In this document: positions 8,509-17,044 of the stretch, in pieces | Layout: every line of letters starts with the position of its first letter | Numbering within the stretch: position 1 is the stretch's first letter | NCBI RefSeq assembly: GCF_900046475.1 | Contig: NZ_FCOU01000003.1 | Location: forward strand, 283,713 to 347,712 | Direction of reading: 5' to 3' | From: Collinsella ihumii | GTDB lineage: Bacteria; Actinomycetota; Coriobacteriia; Coriobacteriales; Coriobacteriaceae | Length of the DNA: 64,000 bases | Notes under the pieces: generated by a model | Database searches by the model: none | What the model was told of the DNA's origin: nothing | Seen by the model: the letters and a program-made list of their open reading frames with translations, nothing else | Position numbers and translations under genes: made by a program

Positions 8509-9693
8509 TTACGCCTCCTTGCGGGGGAAGTCGAGGAGCTTGTCGCGGTAGTACTCGTACTGCTTGCGGCGCGCCTCGATCTCGGCGGGGAGGCCGTCGG
8601 CGAGGGAGGTCGTGAGCGCGTCGAAGCGGTCGAGGATGTCGGCGACCTGCTGCTGGACGTGGAGGGGCGGAAGCGGGATTTCGACTTTCGATAGGCTTTT
8701 GCCATTCGTAAGGGCTCTTGTTGTGAAGCTGCTGTACCTGACTATCTGACTTCTTACAGAAAACGATGAGAAACAGTAGGCACAATACTCTGGAAGCAAG
8801 CGATTATCTTTCGGCCTGCCCCGCAAGACGAATCCGCTGAACACGCCTTCTGGGACGTCCTCCAATGCAACGGAGGCGATGCCGACCTCTTCTTGTGTTT
8901 CCGATGTTCTGGTAAAGAATACGTCGCCCCTTTTGACATCGTATCTGTTGCGTTCTGCCTCATTTGCATCCACTAGACCCTTTAGGCAATCTCGGGTAAT
9001 TGCATTGCGCTTGTATACGTCAACGTAATTGACTATTGGTACGCCGCGTCCAAAAAACTCTTTGTTTTTGTTGATTCCGTTCTTGAATTCAAACAGCTCT
9101 CCAACTTTGCAAAGAGCGACTTCACTTCCTGCCATCTGCTCGAGGCTCTCGCGGGACAGCAACTCGTCGCGGTAGTGGGCGTACTGGGCCTTGCGCGCCT
9201 CCAGCTCCGCCTCCAGCTCCGCCTCCAGCTCCGCGAAGGCGTCTAACATACGAACGATTTCGCTTTGAACTTCTAGAGGTGGTACTGGAATCAGCACTTT
9301 ATACAGCGCACTCTGGGTGAGCGAAGGGCGAGCCGCGCTGCCTGTAGCAAGGTTCTCAATATGCTCATTAAGCATTACGTGATAGAAGAACCTCGGCAGC
9401 ATTTTTGATTCATCTATCTCGGTATAAAACACCGTATCAACGTTCCAAATTGGCCCGTCAACATAGAAAATGTTGCTTACTGATCCCTTTCGGGGAAGCA
9501 GAACGGTCGGACCCACATGTGATGCGGAGTCGACGAACTTGTCCATGGGGCCTCCGCTGCCGTAAACAGGGACCTTGCCCTCGCCGAGACCTTTGTAATC
9601 CTTTCCGTTTTTGATTGCCGCTATATCTCTGATAGAGCGGTACTCTATCCCATCCGGGCAGAGACTGCTGATTATCTCATCGATTCGACTCAT
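8509..9693 (-). CDS. hsdS: type I restriction enzyme specificity subunit HsdS
   Basis: 394 aa, two target-recognition domains (about 1-150 and 215-345), each followed by a conserved helix: PPLEVQSEIVRMLDAF...ARKAQYAHYRDELLS in the middle and PPLHVQQQVADILDRFDAL...RRKQYEYYRDKLLDF at the end. The middle helix contains ELEA repeated three times, encoded by three perfect 12-bp repeats. The start is the ATG at 9691-9693 (MSRIDEIISSLCPDG, the usual HsdS opening) with GGGAGGAA seven bases upstream, although the frame stays open further upstream. It overlaps the stop of the preceding DUF4145 gene by 17 bases. HsdS dictates the split DNA target of both methylation and cleavage. Confidence 0.95.
   Translation of the reverse strand: MSRIDEIISSLCPDGIEYRSIRDIAAIKNGKDYKGLGEGKVPVYGSGGPMDKFVDSASHVGPTVLLPRKGSVSNIFYVDGPIWNVDTVFYTEIDESKMLPRFFYHVMLNEHIENLATGSAARPSLTQSALYKVLIPVPPLEVQSEIVRMLDAFAELEAELEAELEARKAQYAHYRDELLSRESLEQMAGSEVALCKVGELFEFKNGINKNKEFFGRGVPIVNYVDVYKRNAITRDCLKGLVDANEAERNRYDVKRGDVFFTRTSETQEEVGIASVALEDVPEGVFSGFVLRGRPKDNRLLPEYCAYCFSSFSVRSQIVRYSSFTTRALTNGKSLSKVEIPLPPLHVQQQVADILDRFDALTTSLADGLPAEIEARRKQYEYYRDKLLDFPRKEA
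9197..9232 (-). repeat. three tandem 12-bp repeats in hsdS spacer helix
   Basis: GCCTCCAGCTCC occurs three times without a mismatch at 9197-9208, 9209-9220 and 9221-9232 (plus-strand reading), each encoding the tetrapeptide ELEA in the helix that separates the two target-recognition domains. Confidence 0.95.
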
Positions 9694-10396
9694 TGTGTTC
9701 CTCCCGCTGCGCTTTCTTCCGTCTTTCAGCGTAAGCCATTGCCTGTGAAACGAGGGATGGGTTTGAGTACAGGTCATCGATTATGGAATCAAGGATCTGG
9801 ATTACGATTTCTGTGTACTCCCTATCGACCGGCTCGAGCACGTTGTGCACGTAATCGTTGCCGCAGAGACGTATGGCTGTTGCCGCCTCCGCCGTGCGTG
9901 ACGTAATCTTTCCCGCCTTCTTTAGGTCCTCTATGCGTTCGTACAGTTTTTTCTTGGATGGCATCTCCTCTTGATCGGCAACGATGCCTTCAACGGCGCT
10001 TCTCGCAAGTATCACTGCTGCACGATTTGCTCCAATTTCCCGGCATTTGTGAACCTCGTTCGCTATTGAGGCGATACCATCGGGCACATTTGGATAGTCT
10101 TTGCCCATAGGTTCGATTGGAAGCCAGCGAACGATGTGGTCCTCTGGGTCGTAACTACTTCTCGCTTCTTCTAGTGTCACACGGACTTCGGCGATGTTTG
10201 GGAATCCACAGTTAACGCAGGAGTAGATGAATAATCCCTCGAATGGGCTGAACTCGTCATCTTTTGCAAAACGGGGATCGGGAAACAAGATGGGCATATC
10301 GTAGGAGCTCATTAATGCACGCATCGAGTCTGCCCCGTTTCTTGGTGCAACCATCTGGGCGCGCTCATGGCAGTGCCAACAAATCGTCGATGCCAT
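9677..10396 (-). CDS. DUF4145 domain-containing protein
   Basis: 239 aa, ATG at 10394-10396, four bases after the hsdM stop, so it is a true operon member. N-terminal CWHC and, ~45 residues later, CVNC form a probable zinc knuckle. Residues ~125-220 (IGANRAAVILARSAVEGIVAD then AIRLCGNDYVHNV) are the helical DUF4145 domain, a frequent passenger in restriction-modification operons. The frame is open upstream into hsdM, but that extension is the shadow of hsdM and is not used. Function in the complex is not known. Confidence 0.8.
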   Translation of the reverse strand: MASTICWHCHERAQMVAPRNGADSMRALMSSYDMPILFPDPRFAKDDEFSPFEGLFIYSCVNCGFPNIAEVRVTLEEARSSYDPEDHIVRWLPIEPMGKDYPNVPDGIASIANEVHKCREIGANRAAVILARSAVEGIVADQEEMPSKKKLYERIEDLKKAGKITSRTAEAATAIRLCGNDYVHNVLEPVDREYTEIVIQILDSIIDDLYSNPSLVSQAMAYAERRKKAQREEHNESNR

Positions 10397-10400
10397 AGCC

Positions 10401-11981
10401 TCACGCCTCCAGTTCCGCCACGATGGCGTCAATCTGCTCGCGGAGCTCCTGCTCGCGGGCGACGATTCCCTTGATACGGGCATTGAGCTCCGCGATGTCG
10501 ATCTTCTCGCGGGTGTCGGGCTTCTCGACGTAAGTTCCGATGGAAAGGTTGGCTTCGTTGGCAAGCACCTCGTCGTTGGCAACCAGTTTGGAGAAATACT
10601 CCTCTTCCTTACGGAAGAGCACGGTTTCTGCGACGTGGTCGATGTGCTCGGGCATGAGCTTGTTCTTCGAGTCCTGGCGGGCGAACTCACAGCTTGCGTC
10701 GACGAACAGGATGTCGCTCGTCGTCTTCGACTTCTTGAGGACGAGCACGCAGGTGGCGATGCTCGTGCCGAAGAAGAGGTCGGCGGGCAGCTGGATGACG
10801 GCGTCGACGTAGTTGTTCCTGACGAGGTACTCGCGGATCTTCTTTTCTGCTCTGCCTCGATACAAAACACCTGGAAACTCGACGATGGCCGCGGTCCCTT
10901 CTGTGGAGAGCCAGGACAGCATGTGCATGGTGAAGGCGAGATCGGCAAAACCTTCGGGCGCAAGAACGCCCGCCGGGCTGAAGCGCGGGTCGTTGATGTT
11001 CAGCGGGTTGCTCTTGCCCTCCCACTTCGTGGAGTAGGGCGGGTTGGAGACGATGGCGTCGAACGGCTCGTCGTCCCAGTGGGCGGGATGCACGAGCGTG
11101 TCGCCGTAGGCGATGTCGAACTTGTCGAAGTTGACGTCGTGCAGGAACATGTTGATGCGGGCGAGGTTGTAGGTGGTGAGGTTCTTCTCCTGACCGAAGA
11201 AGCCCGTTCGGACGTTGTCCGCGCCGAGCACCTTGGCGAACTTGAGCATGAGGCCGCCCGACCCGCAGCAGGGGTCGTAGACCTTGTTCACGCTCGAACG
11301 GCCCGCCGCGGCGATGCGCGCGAGGAGCTCGCCGACCTCCTGCGGGGTGAAGAACTCGCCGCCCGACTTGCCGGCGCCGCTCGCGTACATGGTCATGAGG
11401 AACTCGTAGGCGTCGCCGAAGGCATCGATCTCGTTGTCCTTGAGGCCGCCGCCGAAGTCGAGGCCGCCGATCTTGTTGACGAGCTTGACGAGCTTCTTGT
11501 TGCGCTCCTCGAGCGTGGTGCCGAGCTTGGGACTGTTGACGTCGACGTCGTCGAACAGGCCCTTGAGGGCGAATTCGCTGTCGGTGCCTACGGCTGACCC
11601 CTCAATACTCTTGAAGACGCGTGCGAGGCTTTCATTGATGTCTTCGCCGTCCTCCTTGAGTTTCATACCGTCTTTGTCGACAGTCTCGAGGACGCGAGAG
11701 AACAACTCGCTCGGAAGGATGAAGAAGCCCTTTTCCTTAACGGTGTCCTCACGCCCCCATTCGGCGTCTTCGTCCGAAAGCGCCGCGTAATCGAAGTCGG
11801 GGTCGTCCTCCTGCTCGGCAAGATAGTCGCAAAGGTTCTCGCTAATGAAGCGGTAGAACAACATGCCGAGTACATACTGTTTGAAGTCCCATCCGTCGAT
11901 ACTGCCTCGCAAATCTTCGGCGATGCTCCAGATGGTCTTGTGCAGCTCGGAGCGCTGCTGCTCTTTGGTGGTATCTGCCAC
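10401..11981 (-). CDS. hsdM: type I DNA adenine methyltransferase subunit HsdM
   Basis: 526 aa, first gene of the type I operon. N-terminal helical domain (TIWSIAEDLRGSIDGWDFKQYVLGMLFYRF, split here by family convention) precedes a Rossmann methyltransferase with the SAM motif VYDPCCGSGGLML and catalytic motif IV SNPPYS, diagnostic of N6-adenine methylases. The C-terminal coiled helix (EQELREQIDAIVAELEA) contacts HsdS. GGAGTGAGCC lies upstream of the ATG. Together with HsdS it forms the modification enzyme that protects host DNA. Confidence 0.97.
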   Translation of the reverse strand: MADTTKEQQRSELHKTIWSIAEDLRGSIDGWDFKQYVLGMLFYRFISENLCDYLAEQEDDPDFDYAALSDEDAEWGREDTVKEKGFFILPSELFSRVLETVDKDGMKLKEDGEDINESLARVFKSIEGSAVGTDSEFALKGLFDDVDVNSPKLGTTLEERNKKLVKLVNKIGGLDFGGGLKDNEIDAFGDAYEFLMTMYASGAGKSGGEFFTPQEVGELLARIAAAGRSSVNKVYDPCCGSGGLMLKFAKVLGADNVRTGFFGQEKNLTTYNLARINMFLHDVNFDKFDIAYGDTLVHPAHWDDEPFDAIVSNPPYSTKWEGKSNPLNINDPRFSPAGVLAPEGFADLAFTMHMLSWLSTEGTAAIVEFPGVLYRGRAEKKIREYLVRNNYVDAVIQLPADLFFGTSIATCVLVLKKSKTTSDILFVDASCEFARQDSKNKLMPEHIDHVAETVLFRKEEEYFSKLVANDEVLANEANLSIGTYVEKPDTREKIDIAELNARIKGIVAREQELREQIDAIVAELEA

Positions 11982-12170
11982 GGAGGCTCACTCCTTGTCT
12001 GTGCGGGAAGACCGGGCGTAAGCCCGGATTCCCCTTGATTATCCCAGTGCCGCTTCGCTACAGGAAGGGCGGCGTTGCGCTTGATGTGAATCGGGTTTGT
12101 CCTTGCCGCCGATTATGTCCGCACGTCCGGGCCCGTGCAGGCGGAGATAGCCGGATATGGGTGCGAATGG

Positions 12171-12704
12171 TTAGCACCAGGCGGTCTCGAGCTCGATGAG
12201 GCCGCGCTTGAAGCTGTTGCTCGAGATCTTGAGCGCGCCGGGACGACCGAGCCTGATGAGTATGGGGTAGTCCTGCGGGTTGCGCTCCACCCTGGCGATG
12301 AAGCTGCTTGCCTCTGCGGTGCCCGGGGTGCTATGGGGTATGGGTCCCGCGAGGATGGCCGCATACCCCATGCTGCCCCTGATCTTCCCGAAATCGAAGT
12401 GCTTGAGCCGCTCGTACTCGAGGCGAAACTCGAAGCGGTCGGGGTCGAAGCCCCTCCTCCTCGCGATGCTGCGGAGCTTGTCCTCCGGCACCATGCTCTG
12501 CCCGATCACGATGATGCGTCCCGCGGCGTCCGCATCGTCGCGGTCGCCCCTGTCGAGGAGGTCGTCCATGCCGAGCGAGGCAAGCAGGCCCTCGAGCTCG
12601 CCCGTGCGGTTCGCTATGGTGAGTGCAGGGAGCAGCTCGTCCTCCATCCGCTCGAGCATGGCGGACGCAAGATCATCGAGCTCCTGTTTCGTCAGCGGCG
12701 GCAT
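12171..12704 (-). CDS. small conserved partner of the adjacent methylase, function unknown
   Basis: 177 aa, ATG at 12702-12704, one base after the stop of the methylase gene upstream, so translation is coupled. Residues 1-55 are helical (LTKQELDDLASAMLERMED). Residues ~65-175 look like a small Rossmann-like domain: GRIIVIGQSMVPEDKLRSIA (beta strand plus glycine turn), FDFGKIRGSMGYAAILAGP, GPIPHSTPG, ending LKISSNSFKRGLIEL. I believe similar small proteins occur elsewhere in defence loci, but I have no name for the family. A link to the methylase is inferred from coupling only. Confidence 0.65.
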   Translation of the reverse strand: MPPLTKQELDDLASAMLERMEDELLPALTIANRTGELEGLLASLGMDDLLDRGDRDDADAAGRIIVIGQSMVPEDKLRSIARRRGFDPDRFEFRLEYERLKHFDFGKIRGSMGYAAILAGPIPHSTPGTAEASSFIARVERNPQDYPILIRLGRPGALKISSNSFKRGLIELETAWC

Positions 12705-12705
12705 G

Positions 12706-14433
12706 CTAGGCCTCCATGTCGAACAGGTCGGTGATTTCTGCCCGCGCGCGCTCGAGACGCATCTTGAGGATGCCGATCTCGTCGAGCTTCGCACGGTATG
12801 CGGTCCCCACGCGCCTCTGGGCATCGAGGTCCACGAGAGGGACCGGCATGCCCCTAAGCGCGCCGAGCGAGAGCGCCCGGAGCGTGGTCCCCCGCGAAGC
12901 GGCTTCGAGCAGCCTCGCCCCCCGCGGGCTGCTGAGGAAGGAGGCCACGTAGTAGGGGTCGGCGCGCTGCGCATCGAGCCTGATGATGAAGAAGTTTCCG
13001 CTGGCGATCAGCTTGCGGCCATCCGCCACCTCCGCGACGGCGATTCTAAAGGGAGAGCCGCTCTTGGACACGAGCAGGTCGCCGGTGGCGACATACCCCT
13101 TCTCCAGCCCGCCGTCGAGCTTGCCGATATGCTGCAGCTCCCCCTCGATGGCACCGTCGGCTACGTTCGAGAGGTTGAGGTAGTCGACACCCGTATCCTC
13201 GGTGCAGGAGATGGCGTCCAGCGCGGAGGCGCCGATGCCGGCGCCCCTCCGGATGTCGAGGGCCAGGCTCCCGAGCTCCACCGCGTTCTCGATCTCGATG
13301 GCCTCCTCGAAATACTGGGACACGAGGAGGGAGTAGCCGTGTCCGGCGAGTTCGGAGATGCTGACGCTGGAGCTCCTCTCCCCGTCGTTCTCGAGCCTGC
13401 GGATGATCTCGTCGATCGCGTCCTCCCCGAGCGTTGACCCCCTGCGCTCCTTGGTGCCGAGGTCGGTCGCGTCGACAAGCCTGACCGCGGAGGTGCTTCC
13501 GCCTCCGAAGACGATGAGCGCCGTTCCGATGTTGGTCCAAGGGAAGAAGAGTCCCTCGGGGAGCGCGACGACGGCACGGATCCAGCCGTTCTCGATGAAG
13601 TACTTCCGAATCCTCGCGTCGGCCCCGTTGAACAGCGCGCCGTTCGATGAGATGCCGACCGCGGTCCCCGCCGCAGGGTCGATGGAGTCGACCAGCAGGC
13701 GGTTGAACACCCAGTCCGAGGAGACTGGGCGTCCGTACTCGGGCAGGCCTTGGAGCGCCCTGCCCACGAACCCGGAGTCGCTCCTGAGCTTCTTGGTGCG
13801 CATGCCCCACGGGTAGTTGGAGAAGACCTTGTCCGCGCCGCGCGTGCCGACGCTGTCCTCGTAGTAGGAAAACATGTCCCCCTCGCTGTAGGCGACCTGA
13901 GATCCGGTGATTCGCGCCCGCACGCGGGCGGCGGCGACGAAGCTCGGTACGATCTCAACGCCCTCGGAGTGCGTTCCCGCGCCCAGTTCGGCGGCACGCT
14001 CTAGAAAGCCTCCAGCCCCGCACCCGTAATCGACGAGCTTGTCGCCGGGCTTGACATCCAGGATGCGAAGCGCGAGATCCGTGATGCAGTCAGGCGTGAA
14101 GTGCGCCCCGTTCATCGCCGAGCCCGGCTTGAGCCCGGCTGCGAGAAATGCCTCCAGCGCGCCAGCGTCGATCCTGCCCAGCATCTCCTCGATACCCTCG
14201 CTGTCGATACCGGCGGTTGCCTTCCGGAGGGCGGATTCGATGAGGTCGTCGCCGTCTGCCGCGCAGGCTATCGCATCCTCCGGCGTCGTGAACCTGCGAG
14301 ATCTACTTTTGATGGTGTGCACGAGATAGGCGCACAGGTAGGTTTGCACCTCGTCACGGGTGTCGAAAGACCTGTGAATGATGTTGGCGACTCCGGAGAT
14401 GGCGCGGTCGTTCATTTTGTTCCCGAAAATCAA
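12706..14433 (-). CDS. N6-adenine DNA methylase with fused target-recognition domain
   Basis: 575 aa combining M and S functions. After a helical N-terminus, residues ~125-300 are a class I methyltransferase: LKPGSAMNGAHFTPDCITDL, SAM motif KLVDYGCGAGGFLERA, and FSNYPWGM in place of the usual NPPY/F. Residues ~400-570 resemble one HsdS half (YLNLSNVADGAIEGE, DLLVSKSGSPFRIAVAE, PYYVASFLSSPRGARLLEAA, ending in a helical tail LDEIGILKMRLERARAEI). A TTG at 14431-14433 is the probable start because AAAGGAG lies six bases upstream; an ATG six codons later lacks a site. No nuclease gene is linked except the downstream 177-aa protein and the nearby type I operon. Confidence 0.85.
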   Translation of the reverse strand: MIFGNKMNDRAISGVANIIHRSFDTRDEVQTYLCAYLVHTIKSRSRRFTTPEDAIACAADGDDLIESALRKATAGIDSEGIEEMLGRIDAGALEAFLAAGLKPGSAMNGAHFTPDCITDLALRILDVKPGDKLVDYGCGAGGFLERAAELGAGTHSEGVEIVPSFVAAARVRARITGSQVAYSEGDMFSYYEDSVGTRGADKVFSNYPWGMRTKKLRSDSGFVGRALQGLPEYGRPVSSDWVFNRLLVDSIDPAAGTAVGISSNGALFNGADARIRKYFIENGWIRAVVALPEGLFFPWTNIGTALIVFGGGSTSAVRLVDATDLGTKERRGSTLGEDAIDEIIRRLENDGERSSSVSISELAGHGYSLLVSQYFEEAIEIENAVELGSLALDIRRGAGIGASALDAISCTEDTGVDYLNLSNVADGAIEGELQHIGKLDGGLEKGYVATGDLLVSKSGSPFRIAVAEVADGRKLIASGNFFIIRLDAQRADPYYVASFLSSPRGARLLEAASRGTTLRALSLGALRGMPVPLVDLDAQRRVGTAYRAKLDEIGILKMRLERARAEITDLFDMEA

Positions 14434-14453
14434 TGTCGGCTCCTTTCAAACAA

Positions 14454-14533
14454 TGGTTATTGATAACCAACTTGAGATAAGGATAGCAGAAGTTTGGTTA
14501 TCCGCAACCATGATTTTGGTTTTTACTAACCAA
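14454..14533. promoter_or_regulatory. three operator-like palindromes upstream of the methylase
   Basis: TGGTTATTGATAACCA (about 14454-14469), TGGTTATCCGCAACCA (14495-14510) and TTGGTTTTTACTAACCAA (14516-14533) share the pattern TGGTT-N6-AACCA. Their centres are about 41 and 22 bp apart, close to whole helical turns. They sit immediately upstream of the methylase ribosome binding site in AT-rich DNA, as expected of a repressor-bound promoter. Confidence 0.6.
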
Positions 14534-14571
14534 CTATTCGATTTCCACCTTGTGACGCGCCCGCCCGACCT

Positions 14572-14979
14572 GCGGGAGGACCCAAGCCGAAGAAGCAGGT
14601 GGCCGGCACCGAGGTGCCGGAGCAACAGGAGGAAAACCAGCAGCAGACGAATACCGGCCGGGCGTCGACAGCCCCGGACGCCGAGGCGGCGTACGAGGCC
14701 GCGCTCGCCGAGCGCAGCGTGCGAATCGCGGAGCTCGAGGCGGGAAACGCCGCGGCGACACGCGCCGCTGAGGGCGCCGGCGACGAGGAGCGTGTGGGCT
14801 TAGAGCTGCAGTATTCCATGAATACTCCGAGCGCTACCGCAGCAACGACAATAGCTAGCTCCGCGCCACATCGATACGAGCGAGTGGCAGAGCTATGCGA
14901 ATCTGTATCAACCCGAGAAGCCACTGGCGTTCAAGAAATATCGGCTGGGGGATGCGCGCATAACCACAAGAGCACATAA
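14572..14979 (+). pseudogene. remnant of a mobile-element coiled-coil protein
   Basis: The frame reads PKPKKQVAGTEVPEQQEE, then DAEAAYEAALAERSVRIAEL and GAGDEERVGLELQ. This resembles the N-terminal coiled-coil of phage/ICE scaffold-like proteins of Coriobacteriia, then degenerates. No start codon with a ribosome site precedes it, so it is probably a decayed fragment. The assignment rests on recollection of similar coiled-coil proteins and is weak. Confidence 0.35.
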
Positions 14980-15109
14980 CTGGCGATATCCCAATCAACA
15001 ACTACTTGACCAATGCCGCGTGCATCGCGATTTCGAACGATACGCCGCTGGTATATGGACCCAGCGTCCCATGCGCATACAATTCTTTAAAAGTGGCTAG
15101 GGGGCGAAC

Positions 15110-15874
15110 ATGGGACAGTATTTCAACTGGGTCAACTTTGACAAGAACGAAATCATCGAGGACTGGCCGTGGTCGAACGGCAACAAGCTACATGAAAGCG
15201 CATACCTAGGCTGCGAGGAGACCGACGCCGCTCTCACCATGCTTGCCGGTGACTGGGCGGGGGATTTCGTCGCGTTCCTCGGCGACTATGCCAAATTCGA
15301 GAACGAGACACATCCGAAGAGGCGCGAGGCGGAGCTCCGCCTAGACGGGACATGCTGCGAGGATTACATCTATAGCTGCACCGACATCTGCGGTCGCTTT
15401 GATTACACGCGCGACCATCCGGAGATCAGACATCCCGTTTACGAAGATGACAGCATATACGAGACCTGGGTTCCTTATGACGGGCCCTTCGATGTCGTCA
15501 TCCGTTGCTACCGCTACGTGGTGAACGAAACGAAAAAGGAGTTCGTGGACCGCTTTTGCACTGCGGTGCGACATATCGACGAGAGCACAGGCGAAATTGT
15601 CCGCTATGACCCTTTTCCTGAGCTCATGTGCTCGCAGACGGGTTGGCTGGATGACCCTGAAAATGAGATCGAGGGGCGCTGGTTCGGCGATACGGTACGC
15701 CCTTCAGATGAGCACCCGGGAGACGGCTACACAGCCGTGGCGCAAAACTATAGCTACTGGGCGCCGCCGTCAATCACTTGCTCTGATGAAGAGATCGTGC
15801 GGATCATCGCAGAGTACGGGCTGGATATCACAAACGAAGACATCCTGGCGCAAATAGGAGCCAGGCTCCCCTGA
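15110..15874 (+). CDS. hypothetical protein (MGQYFNWVN type)
   Basis: 254 aa. It opens MGQYFNWVNFDKNEIIED and continues LTMLAGDWAGDFVAFLGDYA. This N-terminus recurs in small cytosolic proteins of Firmicutes and Actinobacteria with no assigned function. The remainder is acidic, rich in aromatic residues (TDICGRFDYTRDHPEIRHP, YSYWAPPS), with no membrane segments or recognised catalytic motif. GGGGCGAAC precedes the ATG at normal distance. It stands alone between degraded sequences, so its neighbours give no hint. Confidence 0.6.
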   Translation: MGQYFNWVNFDKNEIIEDWPWSNGNKLHESAYLGCEETDAALTMLAGDWAGDFVAFLGDYAKFENETHPKRREAELRLDGTCCEDYIYSCTDICGRFDYTRDHPEIRHPVYEDDSIYETWVPYDGPFDVVIRCYRYVVNETKKEFVDRFCTAVRHIDESTGEIVRYDPFPELMCSQTGWLDDPENEIEGRWFGDTVRPSDEHPGDGYTAVAQNYSYWAPPSITCSDEEIVRIIAEYGLDITNEDILAQIGARLP

Positions 15875-16504
15875 GTCAACAGCTGCCCTCTGCCAGACGA
15901 CGCGACCACAGAGGCATTTTCGGCAATAGCGGAGCGATGCCGAAATCCTCCAACTGTAGAGGGCGGCACGTCAACCCGCAAAATCGCCATACAGGCCTCT
16001 CACCAGGCCTCTATACTCCTTTTGCGATAGAGACCCTCCCAGGCCGACCTTGCCCACTTAGCGGACCCGGCGACGGGAACCACCTCGAACTGCTCGGGCA
16101 TCCCGTAAATGGCGCCCTCGACTTCTCGGTGAGTAAACGCGGATGCCCCCTACCGACTAGGAAGGGGGCATCCTCATGCTCAGGAAAAGCGATCGAATGT
16201 AGGAGCTAGACTCCTAATACTCACTCCCACTCAGTGACTGATCCTGTACGGGTGCTGCAGATGCGAGTCGCGTCGTACCGCCTAAGGGCCGATTCGCGCG
16301 CAACTTGGGCGAATCAGCCCCTTGATTCGCGATTTCGGGAATGACTCAATTGATTCGCGAAACCGCAGGTCGCTCCTTTAATCACTCCCTGGTTTCCGCC
16401 GGGGTTCGTAGCGGGTGGCGTGAAAAGGGGTGATTCAAAGGGTCGGAGAGATGCCTATAGCGCAATCGTCTGGTATTGGCGCGGTGGGGGACTTCTCGCC
16501 TCCA

Positions 16505-16735
16505 TCAGTCCAAATCGTCAAGCTCCGAAAGCCTTGCGAGCTCGATGGCCGAATCGACCGCCTCTTCGAAATCGACGCCTTCCGCATAGGGCGATGCCGA
16601 GACGTAAGAGGACCAGATGCCCCGCATCATATCGGATCTTCTGACCTCGCCGAGCACGGCCTCGTAGTCGCCCATCTTGCCGAGTGAACCGCGCCTGGAG
16701 GCGGTAGCGACAACGGCTTCGTGCAGGGAATCCCG
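16505..16735 (-). pseudogene. possible AbiEii-type nucleotidyltransferase toxin, C-terminal relic
   Basis: The minus frame ending with TGA at 16505-16507 reads GWRDSLHEAVVATASRRGSL, later SDMMRGIWSSYVSASPYAEG and VDFEEAVDSAIELARL. A tryptophan-aromatic block followed by a phenylalanine-acidic helix resembles the C-terminus of AbiEii/AbiGii toxins. A stop codon blocks the frame just upstream (about 16737), and no start or N-terminal domain is present, so it is a dead fragment. The family call is tentative. Confidence 0.35.
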
Positions 16736-16969
16736 CCAGCCACATTAACCCGTCGCCCGCGAAAGACGTCGAGCTAGAGAAAAGGACCTATTTCCCGTCA
16801 TGGATTGGGTTTACCAGCATGATTAGAGCCCTGGTGTAATTGGCTGGATCACCGTTCCGGGAACCAGTATCGACCTACCTGTCCGCCAAGCTCCTTCTTC
16901 AGCTCCAGCCTAGCATCTGACTCGCGCCGTTATAAGCGAAAACCGAAGAGATGCGTCTTTGCCAAGAAA

Positions 16970-17026
16970 ATAAGGTTAGCCTTATCTCACTGCATGATTC
17001 GCGTGTTATTGTTAGATAACTCTAAC
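16970..17026 (+). promoter_or_regulatory. two palindromes, first resembling a DtxR/IdeR-type metal box
   Basis: ATAAGGTTAGCCTTAT (16970-16985) has six-base arms and shares AGGTTAGCCT with the DtxR-family consensus; GTTAGATAACTCTAAC (17011-17026) is a second inverted repeat. Both lie directly upstream of the methyltransferase gene start at 17045. Metal-dependent regulation is an inference from sequence similarity. Confidence 0.45.
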
Positions 17027-17044
17027 TGATTGGGGGCGATAGCC

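Larger units (their letters stand above)
15875..17029. other. long gap with relics and a hairpin
   Basis: About 1.15 kb without an intact gene. It holds a hairpin GGATGCCCCCT/AAGGGGGCATCC at about 16141-16173, two direct copies of TTGATTCGCGA near 16322 and 16351, the minus-strand relic at 16505-16740 listed separately, and the regulatory palindromes at 16970-17026. The rest shows nothing I can name. Confidence 0.5.

Noticed and set aside
9677-10963. 428-codon minus frame as one gene
   Set aside because: Only the part from the ATG at 10396 is the DUF4145 gene; the rest is hsdM read in the wrong frame.
12171-12974. 267-codon minus frame as one gene
   Set aside because: The upstream third is the methylase gene read out of frame; the real start is 12704, one base after the methylase stop.
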